A DNA stretch of 64,000 nt, taken from Closterium sp. NIES-65. Lineage: Eukaryota > Streptophyta > Zygnematophyceae > Desmidiales > Closteriaceae. The position numbers and the translations under genes were made by a program. Location of the stretch: positions 2,480,001-2,544,000 of the forward strand of contig CANXME010001453.1 of the NCBI GenBank assembly GCA_948144175.1. Reading direction: 5' to 3'. This document shows, piece by piece, positions 41,421 through 54,500 of the stretch (its first letter is position 1; every line of letters begins with the position of its first letter). Under the pieces are notes generated by a model, which saw only the letters and a program-made list of their open reading frames with translations, ran no database searches and was not told the DNA's origin.

Positions 41421-42302
41421 CCCTCCTCCGTCTCCCACTGCTGCAGCTGCCGCTGAGGGGGGTGGGTGTGTGGGAGCCGGGGGTTAAGGGTTTAAGGGGG
41501 GTGACGTGGGAGTGGAGCTAGGGGTTCAGCAGGGGGTGTGTGAAAGGGGTGTGGGACATTTGGGGGAAGTCGATCGGAGGCAGCAGTCGTGTCGCCAGCA
41601 GCGCCAGTAGTCCGGAGGCTACAATCTCCGGTAGTCGCCAGTCGTCTGTGGGTGAGTTGCTCTAGTCAGGAGGCTACAATCTCCGCGGAGCCAGTTACTC
41701 CTGTAGTCCGGGCCATTGCTTTGGTAGCCACTGAGCCAGCCGCTCCTGCGTGTCTGCAGCTTCCATCGTCGCCTCCCATCCCCTCTCCTCTCACAGTCAC
41801 TCCTCCTCACTTGCCCTCTGCGATTGCCTCTAGCTTTGCTTGTCCTTGAGAACGTGCTCGATGAGTGCTTGCTGTACTGATTATACCCCACTTTGACTAT
41901 GGGGGTGTGTCAGAATGTTATCATTGTCTAGTCTGAAGTGGGGTACTCTATAGTGAGTACAACCCAAATTAGGGTTTGTTATATGTACTGCCCTGCTTAC
42001 TATTGAACCCTCTCCTTTGTTCATTTCTCTCTTGCCTAGCTAGCTAAACCCTAGCTATGGCTCCTCACTATGCTTACTCTTGTGACAGATAAATAAAGTT
42101 GGTGCGCAATTGCCTGTTGTCAGAATCGTGTGCGTGATCAGCGTCCACATAGCCGATTAGTTTTGGAGTTGTGGTTCCGGTCTTATCGTAGGTTAGGCCG
42201 ATCGTTGCTGTGCTGACGATGTAGTGTAACGTGCGGTCGAGTTCCGCCATGTGCTATGCTTCGAGCTGCTTGAGGTAGGTGGCAAGCTGGCTCGCTGTGT
42301 AC

Positions 42303-43396
42303 TGTTGGGTGCAAATTCACATAACACGACATCCTCCCGTTTGTTTGTATGAGTATGCATGTGCGAATGCATTTGGGTGTGAATGGAATGGTCGTGTGTT
42401 TGTTTGCTTTCGCAATTTTCGCTTGAAGCATTTGCAGGTACTCGCGCATTATGCGCTTCGACACAACATTGTATGCGCTATGAACAGTACAAGCAGAAAG
42501 GACGAGCTCGCAAAGGAACCCAAGATGGAAGCTTTGCGGTTCGGTTGAATTGATTGTGCAGATTCAGTTCTATCCAACTCGAAATTGTACTGTTTTGTTT
42601 GGTTGACTATAGTGTAGCAAGGCAGGCACTATAGGGGTACAATTTAGGTGAAGGTTGGATGTTGTTTGTGTGTATCTGTATGCTACAGGGTCAGGGGAAA
42701 CCGGTGGAACCAGCATTTGGCTGGTTGGGAAAAGACAAATCAGGTTCTGTTTTTTAGGACCTGAACCTGGTTGTTGTTTTCCCAGGTTGGAGAAACAGAA
42801 CCAGAGGTTGTTTACCAACCTACCACCTGCTGTTTTGTCCAGCCAGGCTGGTTCTGCTGCTTGGAATTATTTAGGATCATCCCTGTTTGTTCCCAGGTTG
42901 ATTTCCAAGGTCCTTGCTAGCTAGAGCTATTTATTCCTTCTCTGTTTGTACCTGAATATAGTCAATTTGATACAAGCGAATTCCCCCCTTCCTGGAATTT
43001 TGTTTCTACGCGGTGCGACAACGGAATGCTACCCGAGTCAACGCTAGTACGCTAGCACTACAACGCTAGGCAAACGCTGTTCGAGCCATAACTTCGTAAT
43101 GGCAGAACTTTTCGCGAGGCAACTTGGCTTATTTTATAGCTCTTGGAGTGAGCTTCGATATAGGAAATTCTCAGCTTAATCCGGTCGACGGTCTGCAGGA
43201 TACGCTGCGTGACGTTCAAGGTACTCTTGTTATTTTGACTAAGTCATTCTTGATCCCTCTCTCTACTAACTCGGACCCGAGGATAGGGGCTGGTCTTGTA
43301 CCAGGCACCCAAGGACCCTTGGAGGTGACCCCGAGGAGAGGTTTTAAGTCAAATAAAGTCTTAATAGCTTGAGTTTATTAGGCCCTTACACCAACA
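42303..43396 (+). repeat. 5' LTR of element C
   Basis: 1,094 bp with TGTTGG/CCAACA ends. Contains a ctatttattcc segment (about 42937), a plausible transcription-start region, and a CT-rich 3' part. Homologous to 55354-56333 and 304-401. Confidence 0.88.
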
Positions 43397-43443
43397 ATCT
43401 GGTATCAGAGCTGCATTATAGTGATCCTAGATATAGGTAGCTA

Positions 43444-44282
43444 TGGCGGGCAACACCTCGACGGGAGCTGGTTGAATCTTCAGCCCAAGATTGTAGCGGC
43501 AGCCATGATTATGGTGTTTCACCGCCAAGGGGAGCGCGAACAAACCAAGGCTCGCTGGTCAAGGAGGTGCTGAAAATTTCACCGTCGAGAAGCTCAATGG
43601 TGAGGGCTATGATGATTGGGCCTGGAAAATGCAACTATATTTCCGTCAGATTGGATTGCTGAAACTAATGATTGGGGAGGAGCCTAAACAGAATGACCCC
43701 ACGCTGCAAGAAGATTGGGACGAGCGCTCCTCGGCTGGCTACTATTTGATTTTGCAGAGTTCGGAGCTGAGCCAGCGTCACCACGTCATGCACCTGCTGC
43801 CGGAGGTTGAGTGTGGTCCGAAGGCGTGGACCGTGTTGAAGGAGCTGCACGCCCTGACCTCCGTTGTTGCAACGTTGATGCTAGAGAGGGAGCTGTCCGC
43901 GTTGTGCTTGAGCGAGGGAGAGCCTGTGCAACCTGTCCTGGACAAATTGCGCGACCTCTACGCGAAGTTGGCGACCGCGGGAATCACCTACCCGGAGCAG
44001 ACCAATTGCCTGAAGATGCTCTCGCTGCTGCCGGAATCGTGGCTTTAATTCACGAGCGGATTGAGCCTGCCGCAGAACCAGAGCTCGTGGACACTTGAGT
44101 GGGTGCAGACAAAGATTCTGGAGGAAGACTTCCGTCGCCGCCAACTGAGGGGTGGAGACGACGGCAGCAGCGGCTACGAGATGCAAGGAAGCTGACGTGG
44201 CAGAGGACGTGGCTTCGGTGGTGCTGGACGCGGTGCAAAGAAGGACGACGACTCCAACGACCAACAAGGAGGTACCTGTTGG
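43444..44282 (+). pseudogene. gag of element C, N-terminal part
   Basis: Encodes a copia Gag (UBN2 / retrotran_gag type) with MQLYFRQIGLLKLMIGEE, WDERSSAGYYLILQSS, VLKELHAL and a C-terminal helix LRDLYAKLATAGITYPEQ (about 43629-44040). It would form the particle shell. The gag continues beyond element D at 51590 with a canonical CX2CX4HX4C zinc knuckle (CWYCEKEGHPWFLC, about 51658-51699). Broken. Confidence 0.75.
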
Positions 44283-44624
44283 TGAGAAAACAGAAACGAG
44301 AATGAATGAACTATGAATGAAGTGAGTAAAAATATGAAACCCTAATTGGTTGTACCCCTTATGGGATACCCCACTATAGCCTACAAAATAGCATAAGCTA
44401 TAATGTTCTGACACACCCCGATAGGCAAAGTGGGGGAGAACAAGGGGTCACAAGACCAGTCAAGTAAAGCAAAGCAAAGCTCAGGGTGGATCACAAAGTC
44501 ACCACACATTCCGAGCACAAGTTCAAAGGCCAAAAGGCCAGTTCACAAGCAAGAGCACATATACATATATAAGAGGCTAAGAAAGCCAGAGCAGGAGAAT
44601 ATATATGTGATAGTACAAGCAAGG

Positions 44625-47600
44625 TCAAGAAGTGAGCAACTGAGGCAAGACAGGCACAAGACCCAGCTGAGTGCAGAAGCGCTGATGATCACAAGGCGCA
44701 AGTGCCTTGGTGAAGACATCAGCAGTGTTGGCCTCAGAGGCCTCGTATGCAAGCCGCAACTGTCCACGCTGCTGCAGCTCACGAGCAAGAAAGTAGCGGA
44801 GAGCGATGTGCTTTGTCCTGTGCTCCAGTCGCTGCTCTCGACACAAGGCCAGCATGGCCTTGTTGTCTACGTACAGGACTGGAGGAGAACGCGGCGGCTC
44901 TCCAAGGTCGGTCAGCAGGTAGGTGAGCCAGCGAAGCTCCTGGGCAGCCATAGCCCCCGCATAGATCTCAGCCTCACAACTAGAGCCGAGAACAGAAGAC
45001 GAGCGCGTAGCCCGCCACGAAACAGAGCCGGAACCAAGGCTGAAGGTGTAGCCCTGTGACGACCGCTGCGTAGCCTGGTCGTCAGCCCAAGAAGCGTCCG
45101 CGTGCCCAGTGAGGACCACAGGACTCCGCCCTCCAAGCACTAGCCCCATGCCCGACGTGCTGCACAAGTAGCGCAACACCCTCTTCGCTGCAGCCATGTG
45201 CTCTGGTCAGTGTCTCCTAGGAGCAACATAGCGTGCGAGAATGCTAAGAGGGTATGCAAGGTCAGGTCGTGTGCAGGTCATCAGGTACATGAGGCAGCCA
45301 ACAAGCTCTGCATATGGGCCACTCGACTCTACGGACTCATCCGAAGGCAGAGCTGAGAGCGAGTGGCGAGTAGGCAGAGGAGTGGCCTGAGGCGAGGAGT
45401 ACGTGAAGCCGAAGCGCTGAAGGACCTGCTGCACCATGTGTGACTGAGTCAGGGTAATGGTGCGGCGTGCTCTGTCCCGGGTGATCTACAAGCCAAGGTA
45501 GCTGCGCAGTTCACCCTGGTCAGTACACGTGTGTCTCTTCTGCAGCTCGGACTTCACGTAGGCGAGTCCAGCAGTGTCAGCTGTGGCAAAGACCAAGTCG
45601 TCGACGTACACGAGGATGTAGAACGGCGGCAGAGAGGTGTCGGTGCGCAGAAACAGTGACGGGTCGGCAGTAGATCCTCAGTGTGTCGTGCCACTCACGT
45701 GGCGCCTGGAGGAGACCGTAGACTGGACGCCGGAGACTCCACTGGGTACCAGGAGGGAAAGACCCAGTGAAGCCAGGTGGGCGACGCAGCCAGATCTCCT
45801 CGTGCAGGCTGCCCTGCAAGAAAGCAGTGCTGAAGTCGAGAGAGTGCATCTCGTAGTCACGGTGAGCAGCAACGTGCAGCAGTACCCGAAGAGTGGTCAT
45901 CTTCGGGGTGGGGGAGAAGGTCTGAAAGTAGTCAACTCCCTGCCGCATACTGAAGCCACGAGCCACGTAACGCGCCTTGAAGACAGGCGGAGAATCCGGT
46001 GGCCGCTTCACCCTGAAGATCCACATGCCACTGAAGATGTTCGCCCCAGGAGGGGGGACAGCGTCAACGTAGGTGCCTGTGGACTTCCAGGAAGCCATCT
46101 CTGCATCCATAGCTGCTTGCCACTGAGAGGAGTAGGGACCCTCTATCGCCTCCGCGTAAGAGCGCAGAGTCGGGATGTCAAGTGCATCCGGGTCTCCCTC
46201 AGGGGTAAGCAGTACGGACACGAGATGAGGTGAAGCATCTGCCAGACACTGGAACTCCTCCTGCCTGTCCTCAAGGACGTCCGTGCCAAGGGCACACTCA
46301 CCCCGGACGGACAGAGGACAAACAGACACAGACTCAGCGACAAGACTAGTAGCGTAGTCCAGACGACAGCGAGCAGCAAAGTCGACGAGCTCAGTAACGA
46401 GGGCAGACGCAGCAGTAGACTCAAAAGAAGGGTCAGTGACGACAGTAGCAAGGAGACGCGTGACGGTAGGACTGGTAGCACGAAGATCGTCCGACTCCGG
46501 GTCGGCAAGAGCAGGAAGAGAGGACTCAAGAGGAGAAGGCAAAGGGGCACGCAGAGGAGCAGTAGACGGACGCAGAGACATCCGGTGCGTGCCAGGGACA
46601 GGAGGAGGACGCTGACGCGAACCGCGACCGCTAGCGCGCGCAGCACGAACTTGCGACGCAGGACGAGACGCAGGCTCACGACGCTCAGTAAGACCTCCAG
46701 TAGGACCAGCGTAGGGAGAAGGAGCAGGCAAAGGGGAGGCAGGCTGTAGCTATGACTGTGACTGGACAGGCTGTGGACCCTGTAAGGGAGGAGGAGGACC
46801 AGTAGAAGGTGGAAGACCAAGAACCTGCTGCAGGAGTGGAACGAAGTATGGTCGAGGCCGCGTGGCGACGCCAGAAACAGCAGGGTTAGCTCCAGTACCT
46901 CCAGTAGGAGCACCCGCTCCAGTAGCACCTCCAGGAGCTCCAGAACCTCCAGCAGCAACAGGAGCATCCCTAGCACGATCGCCAGTAGTAGTCTCAGCGC
47001 CAACACCCTCAGTAGCACCAGCTCCAGTCGAACCTGCAGGCCCAGCAGCTCCAGTACTCCCAGTACAAGCACCTCCGAGACTCGCGACAGCAGCACCCTC
47101 AGTAGCCAAAGAACCTCCAGCACCAGCAGCACGGCTCCAGCGCCGGGCAAACCACTCGCGCAGCTCCTGTGGGGAGAGTGGCTCCCAGCGAGACGAAGCA
47201 CCCGGAGAACCTCCAGGCGGAGTACCTCCAGGCTCAGCGCTCCCAGTCTCAGCACCCCCTTGCGTAGCACCCCCAGGGCCCAGCACCTCCAGGCTCAGCA
47301 CCCCCACGCTCAGTACCCCCAGGCTCAGCACCCCCCGGCGTAGCACCCCCAGGCGTAGCACCCCCAGACACAACACCCACAGGCGTAGCACCCCCAGTCT
47401 CAGCACCCCCAGACATAGCACCCCCAGTCTCAGCACCCCCAGGCTCTGCACCCCCAGTCTCAACACCCCTAGGCTAAGCACCCGCAGCAGCACCAAAGTC
47501 ACCAGTGACCTCGACAGGCTCGACCGCGTCTGCCTGTGACACACCTGAAGGGGTAGGACCCTGAGGGGGGAGGGGGTCTACCGGGGGGGGACCTGGTACC

Positions 47601-50389
47601 TAGAAGAGCGGGGGCGGGGGGAGGGACAGAGTGCGGTAGGGGAAGAGGCGGTAGTAGGGGACCGACTCGTCGAACGTGACGTCCTGGGAGGACAGAACAC
47701 GGCGAGAGGTGGGGTGGTAGAACTGCCACAAAGGTGCGTCGGGGGGGAAGGTTGATCTGATGCGCCGCGTACCTCACCGCAAACGGCCATAGAAAATGGG
47801 GGGCAGCCGCATTCATCATAGACGTACGAGCGACGTCCATGACCATGCCAATGCGGCGCTCTGCAATCCCATTTTCCTGCGGTGAGTCCGGAAGCGTGAA
47901 GGTCTGACGGATGCCTCGTGCACGACAGTAGGCTCGCAGAAGGCCAGAGGAGAACTCTCCGCCTCTGTCCGAGTGCAGACGCAACACAGGAAAGTCCGAG
48001 CCAAAGCTCTACCTGAGCTAGAGACGAGCTGTGCGGATCCAGTCGATCAGCACCTCAGAGACATCACCTTTGCTACACAAGCGGAAGACTGTGGTGTAAC
48101 GCGAGTAGTCGTCAACAACGAGCAGGAAGTAGCGCTCGTGACCCTGTCCACGGACGCGGGCTGGGCCCCACACGTCCATGTGAAGCATCTGCAACGGGGC
48201 CTCTGTCGGAGGAAACTGGGAGGAGTGAGGGGCAGCACGCTGGCGCCCCTCGACACAGGGGACACAGGCAGGGCCAGGGCCCTGAGGAAGGGGAGGGAGG
48301 GACCGGGGGAGACCAGACACAAGACGACAGGAGGCCATGCCTCTGAGCCGAAGCAGAGAGGGGTGACCAAGGCGGTGGTGCCAGAGGAGAGTCTCGTGAG
48401 ACAAGAGACGACACGAACAGGGGGCAGACTCAGGACGAGACCTGGACGCTGCAGCAAACACCTGACCCGACGCAGCTACCCCACCAGACGCAGGAACGGG
48501 AGGAGACGCAGTGGTCAGTGTGTACAGGCTCGACCCAAGCTGACGGGTGAACATAGCCAGGTGTCGGCCTGTGCTAGCCGCTGACGAGCAGGAGTGAACT
48601 GGTGGACACCCGCATCCTGTAGGTCAGCACCACTCACCAGGTTCGTAGAGAATGAGGGGAGGTAGAGACCAGACAGGGTGCCAGAGGGAGCCGCCGGACA
48701 CGGGAGGACTGTGGAGAAGCGAGACAGGACAGGACCCCTAGAGGGGTCAGCCAGGGACACCGCAATCGACCGACTAAGCGGCGTGAGTGTGGTGCGGTCC
48801 CGAAAGAAGGAGCGAGACGCCCCAGAGTCAAGGGTGATGGTGAGGGAGGCCGAAGCCGACGTAGTACCTGAGAGCGCAGACTCACCAGTACCTGAGAGCG
48901 CAGACTCACCAGTAACTGAGAGCACAGACGCACTGGCACCTAGACCAGTAGCCTCAATAGCTCCTAGAGCAGCAGTACCAATGCCCGGGTCGGGCAGGAA
49001 ACACCGGTAACAGTCACCCTCATCACTAATAGTCATAGCATACATGGCAGCAAGGATAGCATCAAAGTGAAGATCAAAGATAGCTACACCAGCCCTAGAC
49101 AGCTCACCCCAGCGGGGGATCTCAGTGGCCTCCGGGAACTGCTGGCGCCAAGTGTCCATCAGGCAGCCAAAGCAGCGTTGGGCGGGGTGGGCACCCCCAC
49201 ACTGCTCACCCGCGCGGTCGCCGGTGCGAAGGACGTAGGTGCAGGGACCAAAACTCCCACCACGCTGACGCTGTGTGTACCACTCACGGAGCTGGTGAGG
49301 GGTAGGGACGTTGCGAGAACGCTGCTGCTGTTGCTGATGCTGGCGCTGACCACCCCCAGTGCTGCTCCGCTGCGAAGCGCCACTCCGACCACCTCCACCA
49401 CCTCCACCTCCGCCCCCTCCACCTCCGCCACCACCGCCGCCCCCGCCAGTACCTCCGCCGCCTCCGCCGCCTCCGCCGCCTCCGCCTCCACTGCCGCCAC
49501 CAGCACCTCCACCCCCGCCACCACCTCCACTGCCACCCCTACTCCCTCCGCCGCCTCCACCTCCACCTCCACCGCCCCCGCTAGCTCCACCCGCGCCCTT
49601 GCCCCCCTTGCCCTTGCCAAGGCGGCGTCTTCTGCTAGGGGCAGACGCCGCACCGACCGACTCAAGACCAACAAGGTCGGCCGCAGCGGTAGAGGCGACA
49701 GAGGGCAAAAGGGGGGAAGGAGAACACCCCTCAAAGATGGGGGTGCGAGGGTCACCACGAGAGGCCCCTACAGCGACTATGCTCTTCTCGGCCGCTAGGA
49801 GGGCCTTCTCGAGGAGGTCTACAGTGAGAGTGGTGGGACAGACTGAGAGGAAGTGGTCCCTGACTACACGAAGGGAGTCAAGGAAACGAGTGACTATGAA
49901 GTAGAGAGTGATGTACATGGGGGGGGGGTTCTTGGCGCAGAAGCCAGCAGGAAGGGCAGCGCGGTAGCGAGTGTCACTAGTGCGGAGGTGCGTAATGAGG
50001 TCAGCGACTGTGGGAAAGGCAGCAAGGTCAGAGAAGAGGTACGGTAGCATGAGACGGCTCAGTGCAGCACTGGCAGGGGAGGAGTAGGGCGCAACTACAG
50101 CGTCGTACAGGGTCTGAGCACTCTTGTACTTACTAAAGTGCGCGCGCTCAGCGGTAGGCAGGTGGCGACGCACACCAAGACGTGCAGCAGCGTTGCGTGT
50201 GGCCCACTGGGAGCGAACAGTGGGGTCAGCATCAGCAGCAGGGGCAGGGACGGCGCCAGAGGTGAGGTCAAAGAGAGAAAGACCGTCTGCCCTATCGCAC
50301 TGTAAGAACAGCTGCAGGTCGTCGACCCAGACCTCAAAGTCAATGGCGCGACCCTCAGCGTCAAAAGCTAGGACACTAGGGGTAGCCAT
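44625..50389 (-). pseudogene. gag-pol of element D
   Basis: Gag starts MATPSVLAFDAEGRAIDF at 50389 and is well preserved: N-terminal region, poly-Gly tract (about 49620-49380), Cys/His motif CTYVLRTG...RCFGCLMD (about 49230-49155), then protease LDSGASRSFF (about 48825). Downstream come GAG-pre-integrase (about 48390), integrase, GG(A/V)-rich repeat linker (about 47490-46860), reverse transcriptase (about 46180-45580) and RNase H with DNKAML and DVFTKALAP (45200-44625). The linker repeats (15-bp units of gctgagcctgggggt type) are also readable in another frame. About four breaks overall. Confidence 0.9.
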
Positions 50390-50559
50390 GACAGCAGTAG
50401 ACTAGCAGTAGCGACTGTAGGACAGGGGCAGTGTAGTGACAGAGGTGTCGTTCTCACCAGACACGGCGGTTCGGGCAGCTCAGCAGCACAGCAACACGGC
50501 AACACTGCTGCTCGGCCAGTCAGCAGCAACAGCAGCTCCGCGGGTCTTGCGGGTCGGCT

Positions 50560-51400
50560 CCTCAGGTGACTCGGGCGGCTCAGGCGGCGCTGGCGGCTCG
50601 GGCGGCTCGGGCGGCTTGGGCGGCTCGGGTACTCAGCGGCACAGGCGGCTCGGGCGGCTCGGGTACTCAGCGGCACAGGCGGCTCGGGCGGCTCGGCTCC
50701 TCAACGGCACAGGCGGCTCAGGCAGCTCGGGTGGCGCAGGTGGCACGGGCGGCTCGGGCGGCTCAGGTGTCACGGCAGCGTACGGGCGGCGTGGGGCCGT
50801 GACGGCGGCGCGCGGCCGGGACGGGTGGCGCACGGGCGGCGTGGGGCCGGGTTGGCGGCGCACGGTCGGGACGGGTGGCGCACGGGCGGCGTGGGGGCCG
50901 GGACGGTGGCGCAAGTTCGGGACGGGCGGCGCACGGGCGGCTTGGGGCCGGGACGGCGGCGAAGGGCCGGGACGGGCTGCGCACGGGCGGCGTGGGGCCA
51001 GGACGGCGGTGCACGGCCGGGACGGGCGGCGCACGGGCGGCGTGGGGCCGGGACGTGCAGTGCACGGGCGTCAAGGGGCCGGGACGGGCAGCGCACGGGC
51101 GTCGACGGGCCGGAGCAGTGGCGCGCGGTCAGGAAGGGCGGCGCGACGGCGGCGTGGGGCCGGGACGGGCGGCGCGCGGGCGTCTAGGGGCCGGGACGGG
51201 CGGCGCGCGGGCGTCTCAGGGCAGGGACGGGCGGCGCGCGGGCGTCTAAGGGCCGGGACGGGCGTCGCGCGGGCGTCTAAGGGCCGGGACAGGCGGCGCG
51301 CGGGCGTCTAAGGGCCGTGACGGGCGGCTAAAGGGGCCACTAGGGGCCGAGAGAGAGGGGATCGCGACTCGGGCAGGGGCAGAGCGCGCTCCGGGCATGA
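50560..51400 (-). repeat. G+C-rich tandem-repeat leader of element D
   Basis: 50560-50760 is a ggcggctcggg array, like F's leader. 50800-51330 is an array of gggacgggcggcgcacgggc type units. Neither holds a gene, and the open frames are repeat translations. On the sense strand the leader next to the primer site has a stem-loop (fwd 51430-51445, gttccc/gggaac) and GGGCCCACC (fwd 51413-51421). Confidence 0.82.
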
Positions 51401-51589
51401 AAAAAAAAAGACGGTGGGCCCTAGGAACAGTTCCCACGAGGGAACCTGCTCGATACCATGAGAAAACTGAAACGAGAATGAATGAACTATGAATGAAGTG
51501 AGTACAAATATGAAACCCTAATTGGTTGTACCCCCTATGGGATACCCCACTATAGCCTACACAATAGCATAAGCTATAATGTTCTGACA

Positions 51590-54500
51590 GTCGGGGCCGC
51601 GGTGCGAAATCTGGACGTCGGGGCAAGTCGGGTGCTGGTGGCATAATGAAAGGGAGTTGCTGGTATTGTGAGAAGGAGGGGCACCCCTGGTTTTTGTGCT
51701 ATAAGAAACCCGATGGATGGACCCCCCAGAATTGTCACCAGGATGGCGGCGCGCGGAGGAACCAGAAAAACGGCGCGAGCATGGTCGCCGATTCGTGCGA
51801 CAACAACCCGAAGAGCAACGGCGGTGCGGAAAAGAAGAAGGAGCGCACCGCGGGCCAGTTCTTCCATATTGGAGAGCAAGGAGAGCAGGGGGAGCATGAA
51901 GACGCCTCTGCTAAGGTTGGAGCAGAGCTGCACCCACTGGATTATTGTGTGTTGGACACGGGCGCTGCTTGGACGATGATGCCACACAAGTCCCTGCTGG
52001 ACCACGTACGCGCTGCACCGATCAACGAGGTGTGCTCCGCCTGAAGGTGGCTGGTGCGGGACGAGCTGCGTTTAAGGGAGCGGATGGCAAGCCGGTGGTG
52101 CTGCACGACGTTCTTCTCATTCCTGAACTCAAGGCCAACCTCATCTCCCTCCGTAAGCTTGGCAAGGATAGGGTGAGTACTAGCACGGATGGGGCACGCA
52201 CTTACAAGGGGCAGCTGGGCAATCGGGTGCTTTGGGATCTGCACGAGAGCACGGACGTGTACAGATCCATGTGGCAGCTGCCGGCGTTGGCGTGGCATGG
52301 TGGGGGGCAGGCTGGAGAGGGGTCTGCATCCCAGGGGGGGTGCAACGCCGTTGGAGGGGTAGGTGTGAAAGTTTCGGCCAGATCTGGGGTGACAGATTGG
52401 GCAACGGCACACCGACGATTGGGGCATGTGGCAATGCCCTTATTGAAGCAGTTGGAGAAAGATGGAGCCATTAAGGGTCTGAAGCTGAACGGACAGCCAC
52501 CTGATGAGAATTTTGAAATCTGTTTGCTCTCAAAGTTCACCCGTTTCCCCTTCCATAGAGTGGCTGGCAGGAGCAAGAAGCCGTTGGAGCTGGTCCACAT
52601 GGACTTGGTGGGGCCGCTGCCGGTTCAGGGGCACAAGGGGGAGCGGTAATTTCTGACCATAGTGGATGATTGGAGCAGGCTTATGTGGGCATATTCGCTG
52701 AAGCAGAAGGACCATGCCGCCTCTACGATACGGGAAGATTGGCTGCCATTCGTGGAGAAGCAAGCGGAGTGTGTGGTAAAGCGGATTAGGACAGATCGGG
52801 GTGGTGAGTTCTTTGGAGTTGAGATGATGGCCTGGCTCAAGAAGCAGGGCATCCAGAGGGAGCTGACCACAGTCTAACAGTGCAGCAGAACGGGCAAACC
52901 GGACAATTCTGGAGACAGCTAGGGCGCTACTCATTGAATCTGGGCTGGGCAACTTGATGTGGCCCCATGCTGTTCGGCACGCTACCGTCGCTAGGAGCAG
53001 GGTACTCACCAAGGTTGGGGATGACTTGTGGGTGCCGTTGGAGAGGTGGTTTGGGAGGAAGCCGCCGGTGGACATGCTGAGGGTGTTCGGTTGCATGGCA
53101 GTCGCCCACGTCTCCAAGACCTACCGCAGTAAGTTGGGGGCGAGTGCAATCTAGTGTGTGCATTTGTGGCTGGCTACTGAGAGCAAGGGATGGCTGCTGT
53201 GGGAACTTTCCAAGGGTGTGTTGTTTGACAGCAGGGATGTGAAGTTTGTTGAGGGCATGATGTATGGGAGCTGGGAGAAACAGCCGGAGGCCAGGGTGTC
53301 CCAGCAGATGGAGCAGATCACCATGCAACTAGACCTAACTCTTAGTGTGTGGGAGGAGGGAGAGGAGGTAGCTGCAGAGGGTGGTGATGGAAAGAAGGTA
53401 CAGGAGGCACCTGCTGGTGGAGAAAATGATGTGGAGACTAGCACCAGTAGAGCTGCCGGATCCGAGGGGGGAGAGCAGCAGCAGGGAAAAACTAAGAAGC
53501 CGAAGGGTGTTGTTATGAAGGGATGGGAGACACCCGTCTCCAGGCTAGGACGTACCCGTATGGCTACTAAGAAGCTGACTGCATAAGCTGATGTAGCAGA
53601 GCACCAGCTTGGGAGAGAGAAGGCATTGCTGATTCTACCGCATGGCTATGATCCGGATGAGGAGGATGAACCTGCCTGCTATTTTCTTGCCCGTGCACCA
53701 GAAGAATCAGCTAGCATGGTGGAGGCATTAGCTGGACCAGATAGGGAGAAGTGGCTGGTTTCCAGGGATGCTGAGTACCAGAGCCTGCTAGAGAATGGGA
53801 CATGAGAGCTGGTGGTGCTGCCTGAGGGGAAGAAAGCCGTACAGTGCAAGTGGGTGCTAAGGATGAAGACCGATGACAAGGAACAGGTCACCATCTACAA
53901 GAGTAGGCTGGTGGCTAAGGGGTTTATGCAGAAGGAGAAGCGGGTCTTCAATGAGATCTTTGCTCCCACTGCCAAACCCCCAACCCTCCGTGTCTTGTTG
54001 GCAGATGCAACCGTTAGTGGGAAATTCATCATTCAGATGGATATATCTACGGCATTCCTCAATGGGATTTTAGAGGAGGATGTGTACATGACGCAGCCGC
54101 CTGGGTATGAGGATGGTACGGGTAGGGTGTGCAAGCTGAAAAAGTCCATATACGGCTTGAAGCAGGCGCCACGCTGCTGGTACCAGAAGTTGGCAGCTGT
54201 TTTAGAGGAGATGGGATTCAGGACCAGCAGCTATGATGAGAGCCTCTTTCTCAAGGGGGAGGGGGAGAAGCTGGTGCTGTTTCTGGTCTATGTGGACAAT
54301 ATTCTTCTCTTTAGCAGCAGCATGAAGGAGATCCAGAAGGTGCAGCAGCAGCTGATGGAGAACTTCAAGTGCAAGAACCTTGGGGAGGTAAAGTACTATC
54401 TCGGGATGCACGTGGAGAGGGATCTGGATCACAGGTGGTTGAAGCTGCACCACGAGAAGTTTATCAAGGAGCTGGGGGAGAAGTACGGGATTGAGAATGA

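Larger units (their letters stand above)
40527..42087 (+). mobile_element. Element I: non-autonomous LTR element without pol
   Basis: Terminal repeats 40527-40699 (173 bp) and 41908-42087 (180 bp), a primer site TGGTATCAGAGC at 40700-40711, and a polypurine tract ctatgggggtg before the 3' repeat. Flanks GATAG and GATAA are a near-perfect 5-bp target duplication. The 1.2-kb interior has no gag or pol homology. It shares the leader stem-loop, the GGGCCCACC box and the polypurine tract with the short-LTR copia group, which suggests mobilisation by them. The two LTRs differ at several positions plus a short length difference, so it is not recent. It sits in element J's RNase H region. Confidence 0.88.
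36599..42302 (-). mobile_element. Element J: minus-strand Ty1/copia, 3' half, host of three insertions
   Basis: A 437-bp LTR (36599-37035, TGTTGGGCTGAG...TTTCCAACA with a 6-bp inverted repeat) is preceded, on the minus strand, by a purine tract (aagcaaaggggag, 37048-37036) and RNase H. RNase H pieces lie at 40158-40526 (AEAEYISL, DEIEKGRLEL, AADYLTKKLG) and 42088-42302 (GYVDADHA, YTASQLATYL), separated by the DNA transposon and element I. Element C interrupts it at 42303; the rest of J should lie right of the window. It is a third copia lineage, old, with multiple breaks besides the insertions. Confidence 0.8.
44283..51589 (-). mobile_element. Element D: short-LTR Ty1/copia, minus strand, both LTRs present
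   Basis: LTRs 44283-44413 and 51459-51589 (131 bp) differ at about four positions (about 3%), so it is younger than C but older than H and K. Flanks GTTGG and GTCGG are a 5-bp target duplication with one difference. On the minus strand: primer site (51458-51448), leader with repeats (about 51330-50560), gag from 50389, pol to 44625, and a polypurine region beside the 3' LTR. It is inserted in element C's gag. Structurally complete, with about four breaks in its coding region. Confidence 0.94.
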